Assembly (NCBI GenBank): GCA_013911195.1
Contig: JACETS010000077.1
Span: 1 to 11,066, forward strand
DNA length: 11,066 bases
Source of the DNA: Verrucomicrobiales bacterium
GTDB taxonomy: Bacteria; Verrucomicrobiota; Verrucomicrobiia; Verrucomicrobiales; DEV007
Direction of reading: 5' to 3'
Positions 7,083 through 11,066 of this stretch are shown piece by piece; within the stretch, counting starts at the first letter, position 1; each line of letters starts with the position of its first letter. Under the pieces are notes generated by a model. The model had not been told where the DNA came from. It saw only the letters and a program-made list of their open reading frames with translations, and did no database searches. The position numbers and the translations under genes are program-made.

Positions 7083-8018
7083 ATGGAAAAAGACACAAAT
7101 TTTGAACACTTAGAAGGACTAATCGCCGCCACCTTCACTCCATTTCATGAAGATGGTCAAATCAATCTTGAACCAATACCGGCCATGGTCGAGCACTTAT
7201 CTAAGTGCTCAATTAAGGGCATTTTTATTAATGGCACCACAGGCGAAGGCCCGTCTCTAACGGAGGAAGAGAGAATTACACTCGCCGAATCTTTTGTTTC
7301 AGAGGCAAAAAAACATAACATGAAAAGCATAATTCATGTGGGCCACGAAAGCTTACAAAGCGCGTCTGCGTTTGCTGCTCATGCTAATCAAATCGGAGCA
7401 AACTGCATCTCTGCGGTTCCTACTTCTTACTTTAAGCCATCCAGCCTTAACACTTTGGTTGAGCATCTCTCCGCGATCACTTCAAATGCTCCTGATCTGC
7501 CATTCTATTATTATCACATCCCTAGGATGAACAGCGTACAGTTCGATATGCTCGGTTTACTTGAAATTGCAGAAAGAGAAATTCCAAATCTAGTTGGAAT
7601 TAAATACACAGCAGCCGAGCTTTCAGCTTTCGTTGAGTGTAAACAATTCAAGTCAGGAAAATATAATATGCTTTTTGGAGCTGATGAAATGCTGTTAGCG
7701 GGTCTTTCAATGGGCGCAGACGGCGCCGTAGGATCAACCTATAATTTCATGGCTCCCATTTATAATTCAATCATAGAGAAGTATAAGGAAGGAAACCTTA
7801 AGGCCGCGCAAGAACTTCAGGCCAAGGCAGCAGAACTAATCCGTATTATCACAGGACCAACTGGAATGACTGGATTGAAAGTTGCCATGCGCCTTGCGGG
7901 CTTCGATTGTGGACCTCACAGGCTACCTCTTAAAACACCTTCACCTGGCATCGTTGAGGAAATGCGCAATCGATTAGAAGCGGCTGGTTTTTTCAACTGG
8001 ACCTCTCCTTCCGATTAA
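7083..8018 (+). CDS. N-acetylneuraminate lyase-type aldolase (DHDPS/NAL superfamily)
   Basis: This is a class I Schiff-base aldolase of 311 residues, predicted to split N-acetylneuraminate into N-acetylmannosamine and pyruvate in the cytoplasm. The TIM-barrel superfamily motifs are present: GTTGE (51-55) for the pyruvate carboxylate, YYYHIP (142-147) with catalytic Tyr144, and Lys174 in GIKYT. What separates it from dihydrodipicolinate synthase is Asp201-Glu202 in GADEML and Ser218 in GSTYN. These keep the spacing of the sialate-binding Asp191, Glu192 and Ser208 of E. coli NanA. FYYYHIP and the C-terminal PHRLPLK resemble the vertebrate lyase (NPL) more than NanA. No ribosome binding site is seen. 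It likely forms an operon with the AEC carrier 26 bp downstream. Other 2-keto-3-deoxy acids remain possible substrates. Confidence 0.88.
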   Translation: MEKDTNFEHLEGLIAATFTPFHEDGQINLEPIPAMVEHLSKCSIKGIFINGTTGEGPSLTEEERITLAESFVSEAKKHNMKSIIHVGHESLQSASAFAAHANQIGANCISAVPTSYFKPSSLNTLVEHLSAITSNAPDLPFYYYHIPRMNSVQFDMLGLLEIAEREIPNLVGIKYTAAELSAFVECKQFKSGKYNMLFGADEMLLAGLSMGADGAVGSTYNFMAPIYNSIIEKYKEGNLKAAQELQAKAAELIRIITGPTGMTGLKVAMRLAGFDCGPHRLPLKTPSPGIVEEMRNRLEAAGFFNWTSPSD

Positions 8019-8044
8019 AAATAAAATAAACTGCAAACGACGCC

Positions 8045-9010
8045 TTGATTAGTTACCTCACTATCTTTAGCGCCTGTGCACCAGTATTTATTATTATCGC
8101 TGCAGGTTACGCTTGCCGTAGACTGCACTTGGTTAATAAAGAATCAGATAAGTCACTCGTTAAGTTGACTTTAAATATTTTATTTCCCGCCTTCATCATA
8201 GATCACATTCTCGGAAACGAAAAACTATCCAGCGTTTCAGAGATCGGAGTAGCCGCAAGCACCGGATTCATTTCATTAATCCTAGGAATCTGCCTTTGTT
8301 ATTTTATTTCAGGCATTTTGAAAACAAAAGGTGAGCAAAGAAGGGCCTTTGCAGTGACCACCGGTCTACAAAATTATGGATTCATTCCTATCCCTATCGT
8401 TCTCGCTCTCTACCCAGACTCCTACGTTATTGTCGGTGTACTTTTAATGCATTCTGTAGGCGTCGAGTTAGCGCTCTGGACAGCTGGAGTCATGATACTA
8501 AGTGGAAAACGAACTAGCATATGGAGTAGACTCCTCAACGTTCCTCTCATAACTACGGTCATTTGTTTAATAATAAATTTCCTAGGCCTAGGAATTGAAG
8601 TGCATGGAAAACTCGAAGGCACTTGTAACATGCTTGGAAACTGCGCAGTCCCACTTAGTCTTCTCTTAATTGGTGCAACGATTAACGATTTAATTCACGA
8701 ATCTGAAGAAAAAATCTTTAATCAGCAAAGGTCTGCCGAAGCAATCTTGGCTATCGGCCTAAGAATGCTAACCATACCGATACTAATTTTACTTTATGCT
8801 AAATTCTCACAAATTTCTCCCGAATTAAAAAAGGTTCTGGTCATTCAAGCTGCGATGCCCGCAGCTGTATTTCCAATTATTCTCACTAAAGAGTATGGCG
8901 GCGATACAAATACATCAGTCAGAATTGTAATTGTTACCACCTTACTTTCAGTAATCACTATTCCCCCAGCTATTGTATTTGGACTATGGTTTGTGGGTAT
9001 CAGTAATTAA
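8045..9010 (+). CDS. AEC-family (auxin efflux carrier-like) transporter
   Basis: This is an inner-membrane carrier of 321 residues with about ten hydrophobic segments (roughly 4-24, 37-55, 66-91, 102-122, 127-152, 166-184, 199-215, 233-252, 263-281 and 292-316). Family-like motifs are APVFIIIAAGYACRR near the start, LQNYGFIPIPI (108-118), NVPLI (165-169), AVPLSLLLIGATI (201-213) and QAAMPAAVFPIIL (268-280). TTG at 8045 is the only sensible start: an in-frame TAA lies at 8027-8029, and the next in-frame ATG is deep inside the protein and would remove helices. Characterised bacterial AEC members move carboxylates such as malonate or malate. Pairing with the lyase suggests sialate, or export of pyruvate-like acids, as cargo, which is inference. 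No periplasmic binding protein is nearby. Confidence 0.88.
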   Translation: MISYLTIFSACAPVFIIIAAGYACRRLHLVNKESDKSLVKLTLNILFPAFIIDHILGNEKLSSVSEIGVAASTGFISLILGICLCYFISGILKTKGEQRRAFAVTTGLQNYGFIPIPIVLALYPDSYVIVGVLLMHSVGVELALWTAGVMILSGKRTSIWSRLLNVPLITTVICLIINFLGLGIEVHGKLEGTCNMLGNCAVPLSLLLIGATINDLIHESEEKIFNQQRSAEAILAIGLRMLTIPILILLYAKFSQISPELKKVLVIQAAMPAAVFPIILTKEYGGDTNTSVRIVIVTTLLSVITIPPAIVFGLWFVGISN

Positions 9011-9015
9011 TAAGA

Positions 9016-9031
9016 CAGATCTTTTCATCTG
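9016..9031 (+). terminator. Weak candidate terminator after the carrier gene
   Basis: CAGAT (9016-9020) pairs exactly with ATCTG (9027-9031) across a six-base loop and is followed by the T-rich ATTCTATTTT. The stem is only five base pairs. ACAGAT (9015-9020) could instead pair with ATCTGT (9055-9060). Confidence 0.25.
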
Positions 9032-9079
9032 ATTCTATTTTAGATAAAATGGAAATCTGTTTCAGTATTTCTCTTCCAG

Positions 9080-9102
9080 TATAATAATCACTATTCTATA
9101 AT
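9080..9102 (+). promoter_or_regulatory. Two TATAAT boxes before the sulfatase gene
   Basis: Exact -10 consensus boxes occur at 9080-9085 and 9097-9102. Neither has a convincing -35 box. The second ends seven bases before the sulfatase ATG at 9110, so transcription from it would start at or within a base of the start codon and give a leaderless mRNA. The upstream box would give a short leader of about 18 nt without a Shine-Dalgarno motif. Confidence 0.38.
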
Positions 9103-9109
9103 TAAGTGC

Positions 9110-10543
9110 ATGATTCGTTTGTTCATTATTCTTTTAGTGTTTGCATTAGCCAATAATGCAAAAGCGAATTCCTCAAGGCCAAATATCATTCTAATTATGT
9201 GTGACGACCTAGGCTGGGGAGACGTTGGTTTCAACGGGAATAAAATAATTAAAACTCCGAACCTAGACTCAATGGCTAATTCGGGTATTAAATTTGATCG
9301 ATTTTATGCAGCTGCTCCGGTCTGTTCTCCAACTCGAGGAAGTGTACTAACTGGCAGGCACCCTTTCCGTTACGGCATTTACTACGCCAACACCGGTCAC
9401 ATGAAAAAAAAGGAATTAACCATTGCCGAAATCATGAAAACCAAAGGCTACAGGACAGGGCATTTTGGGAAATGGCACCTTGGAACATTGACCACAAAAA
9501 TAAAAGATGCTAATCGCGGAGGACCAAAAGGTGCAAAGCATTACTCACCGCCTCAACAGAACGGCTTTGACATCTGTTTCTCTACCGAATCAAAAGTACC
9601 AACTTGGGACCCTATGCTTGTTCCCAGAAAATTCAGCAATGGGTCCAGCAGAAGAAAGTGGTGGAATCCAGTCACGGACCCTAAAAACGCTGAATATTAT
9701 GGCACTCACTATTGGGATCAAAATGGTAAGGCAGTCACAGAAAATCTAACAGGAAGTAATTCCAGAATCATTATGGATAGAGCCATTCCCTTCATGAAGA
9801 GTTCATTGAAATCCAAGTCTCCTTTCTTCACGGTCATCTGGTTCCATACGCCTCACTTACCCGTTATCGCTGGACCAAAATATACCAAAATGTACCAATC
9901 CTATTCAAAGTATCAGCAACATTATTTTGGTTGCATAACCGCCATGGACGAGCAAATAGGACGACTACGGAAAACATTAAAAGAAGAAGACGCACATAGA
10001 AATACTATGATTTGGTTCTGCTCAGACAATGGCCCAGAGGGAAACGAATCAGCACCCGGAAAGACGGGAGGGTTTAGAGGAAGAAAAAGAAGCCTATATG
10101 AAGGGGGAATTAGAGTTCCTGCATTACTCGAATGGCCGGCAAAAATCACTAAAAGAAATACTATCAACTGCCCTGCAGGAACTATTGATTACCTGCCCAC
10201 TATACTTTCGTCACTTGACATTAAGCTTCCTGACCAACGTCCAATAGATGGCATTAATTTAATCCCCATAATCACAAATAAGGGCAAGTCTCGTGGTAAA
10301 GCCATCGGTTTTCAAAGCAACTCAGTGGCATCACTGATCACTGATCGCTATAAGATTATATTGAAAAAGAAAAATAATACTTTCGAGCTATACGATATAC
10401 TCAATGACCCATTCGAAAAAAATGACATTGCTTTAAGTATGGTCGATAAAGCGTCGGAGCTTAAAGCCGAATTAAACAAATGGATAGCATCATGTTCTGA
10501 AAGCGACCAAGGTAAAGATTATCCAAAAATCACAGGTCAATAG
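9110..10543 (+). CDS. Secreted Cys-type sulfatase (alkaline phosphatase superfamily, S1)
   Basis: The enzyme hydrolyses sulfate esters, probably on a glycan, in the periplasm or outside the cell. It has 477 residues with a Sec signal peptide cleaved after AKA (about 19). The S1 signature CSPTR (72-76) has Cys72, which must be converted to formylglycine by a maturase not encoded here. Other active-site elements are Asp32-Asp33 in MCDDLGWGD and SDNG (305-308) as calcium ligands, GKWHLG (120-125) with Lys121 and His123, HTPH (246-249), and Lys326 before EGGIRVP (331-337). The length is normal and no key residue is missing. The subfamily and sugar cannot be told by eye. It is followed by the metalloprotease-like gene in the same frame after only 3 bp, so the two are probably co-expressed. 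No Shine-Dalgarno motif precedes the ATG. Confidence 0.95.
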   Translation: MIRLFIILLVFALANNAKANSSRPNIILIMCDDLGWGDVGFNGNKIIKTPNLDSMANSGIKFDRFYAAAPVCSPTRGSVLTGRHPFRYGIYYANTGHMKKKELTIAEIMKTKGYRTGHFGKWHLGTLTTKIKDANRGGPKGAKHYSPPQQNGFDICFSTESKVPTWDPMLVPRKFSNGSSRRKWWNPVTDPKNAEYYGTHYWDQNGKAVTENLTGSNSRIIMDRAIPFMKSSLKSKSPFFTVIWFHTPHLPVIAGPKYTKMYQSYSKYQQHYFGCITAMDEQIGRLRKTLKEEDAHRNTMIWFCSDNGPEGNESAPGKTGGFRGRKRSLYEGGIRVPALLEWPAKITKRNTINCPAGTIDYLPTILSSLDIKLPDQRPIDGINLIPIITNKGKSRGKAIGFQSNSVASLITDRYKIILKKKNNTFELYDILNDPFEKNDIALSMVDKASELKAELNKWIASCSESDQGKDYPKITGQ

Positions 10544-10546
10544 ATA

Positions 10547-11066
10547 ATGAAAAAATTCAATCAAAAAATACAAGCCTTCTTCTTTCTATTTTTTCTTTCT
10601 CTGATTGTAAATTCTTCTTCTGAGGAAACTAATAGACTCTACGAAATAAGATTAGATCCAAAAGGATGGGGCAATGCCTCCCCACAAGACATCAAAGCGG
10701 TTCTTTATTCGACTTGTGATTCGATTCACAAGCACTTTGGACCCTTGAAGGAAAAAGAGCCTTTAAGAGTGGTGCGAGATAAATCCGGACCGATCGTTTT
10801 ATTTAAAAGAAATCCAAACGGCGAAATTATAATCAAATTGAACACAGGCGATCGTTTCTGGTGTCAATACGCTTATCAGATGGCACATGAATTCTGTCAT
10901 GTGCTATGTCGATTTAAAAATGGAAGCCAAACCAATCTGTGGTTTGAAGAATCTCTCTGTGAGATGGCTTCAATGTTTGCTCTAAAATCGATGGCAAAGA
11001 CATGGAAAACTAATCCTCCATATTCTAACTGGAAATCCTATGCATCAGCTATCGATGACTATTTAG
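10547..11066 (+). CDS. Secreted HExxH zinc-metalloprotease-like protein, 3' end outside window
   Basis: The ATG lies 3 bp after the sulfatase TAG and opens a frame that runs without a stop to the window edge (173 full codons), so the gene is partial. A Sec signal peptide is evident: MKKFNQK, then a Phe/Leu-rich core at about 10-21, with a likely cut near NSSS (22-25). The zinc site HEFCH is at 114-118. Sixteen residues later comes WFEESLCEMAS (132-142), in which Glu135 fits the third ligand of gluzincin-type peptidases. The known part is rich in cysteine (57, 106, 117, 120/121 region, 138), some right beside the zinc site. I do not recognise the exact family, and peptidase activity is inferred from the motif alone. 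Coupling to the sulfatase suggests a shared secreted role. Confidence 0.85.
   Translation, partial: MKKFNQKIQAFFFLFFLSLIVNSSSEETNRLYEIRLDPKGWGNASPQDIKAVLYSTCDSIHKHFGPLKEKEPLRVVRDKSGPIVLFKRNPNGEIIIKLNTGDRFWCQYAYQMAHEFCHVLCRFKNGSQTNLWFEESLCEMASMFALKSMAKTWKTNPPYSNWKSYASAIDDYL

Noticed and set aside
7083..8018. Annotation of the aldolase as dihydrodipicolinate synthase (dapA)
   Set aside because: Asp201-Glu202 and Ser218 match the sialate-binding positions of NanA in identity and spacing, and YYYHIP is followed by NAL-like sequence. The DapA-type arginine after the catalytic tyrosine region is not evident.
9507..10247. Short frames on both strands inside the sulfatase gene
   Set aside because: The sulfatase active-site motifs run through the whole region, and the alternative frames show no motif or start context.
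1..11066. CRISPR array, insertion sequence, tRNA or phage genes
   Set aside because: No spaced direct repeats, transposase or integrase motifs, or cloverleaf-like segments were seen, and the genes are densely packed and of ordinary metabolic families.

Overview
The window looks like a piece of a low-GC Gram-negative chromosome from the PVC group, most likely a marine member of Verrucomicrobiota (possibly Kiritimatiellota or Lentisphaerota). This is inferred from gene content: Kdo/LPS genes show an outer membrane. A Tat-exported Gfo/Idh/MocA oxidoreductase, a secreted PQQ-like propeller protein and a secreted Cys-type sulfatase in one neighbourhood are typical of that group. Almost no start codon has a usable Shine-Dalgarno sequence, and at least two genes need a TTG start. 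No mobile element, CRISPR array, tRNA or rRNA was seen.

Layout. (1) 119-4171, plus strand: a compact four-gene run of kdsB (CMP-Kdo synthetase), pyrG (CTP synthase), an unrecognised four-helix membrane protein and a GT4 glycosyltransferase. The GT4 protein carries the N-terminal RFSGVTST signature seen in LPS-core enzymes such as LpcC. PyrG makes the CTP that KdsB uses to activate Kdo, and the glycosyltransferase probably extends the Kdo/lipid A acceptor. (2) 4350-5690 plus and 5704-6963 minus: a Tat-signal oxidoreductase converging on a secreted PQQ-like beta-propeller protein, with only 13 bp between the stops. (3) 7083-9010, plus strand, divergent from the propeller gene: an N-acetylneuraminate lyase-type aldolase followed after 26 bp by an AEC-family carrier that must start at TTG. 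(4) 9110-11066, plus strand: a secreted formylglycine-type sulfatase and, 3 bp after its stop, the first 173 codons of a secreted HExxH zinc-metalloprotease-like protein cut off by the window edge.

Region 1 is housekeeping envelope biosynthesis. Regions 2-4 look like an accessory set for handling external sulfated or sialylated glycans: desulfation outside the inner membrane, a carboxylate-type carrier, and aldol cleavage of sialic acid in the cytoplasm. Each enzyme family is well supported. The joint role is inference, and the window shows no sialidase, nanE, nanK or known sialate transporter. The least described items are the four-helix protein, the cysteine-rich HExxH protein and the lyase-AEC pairing.
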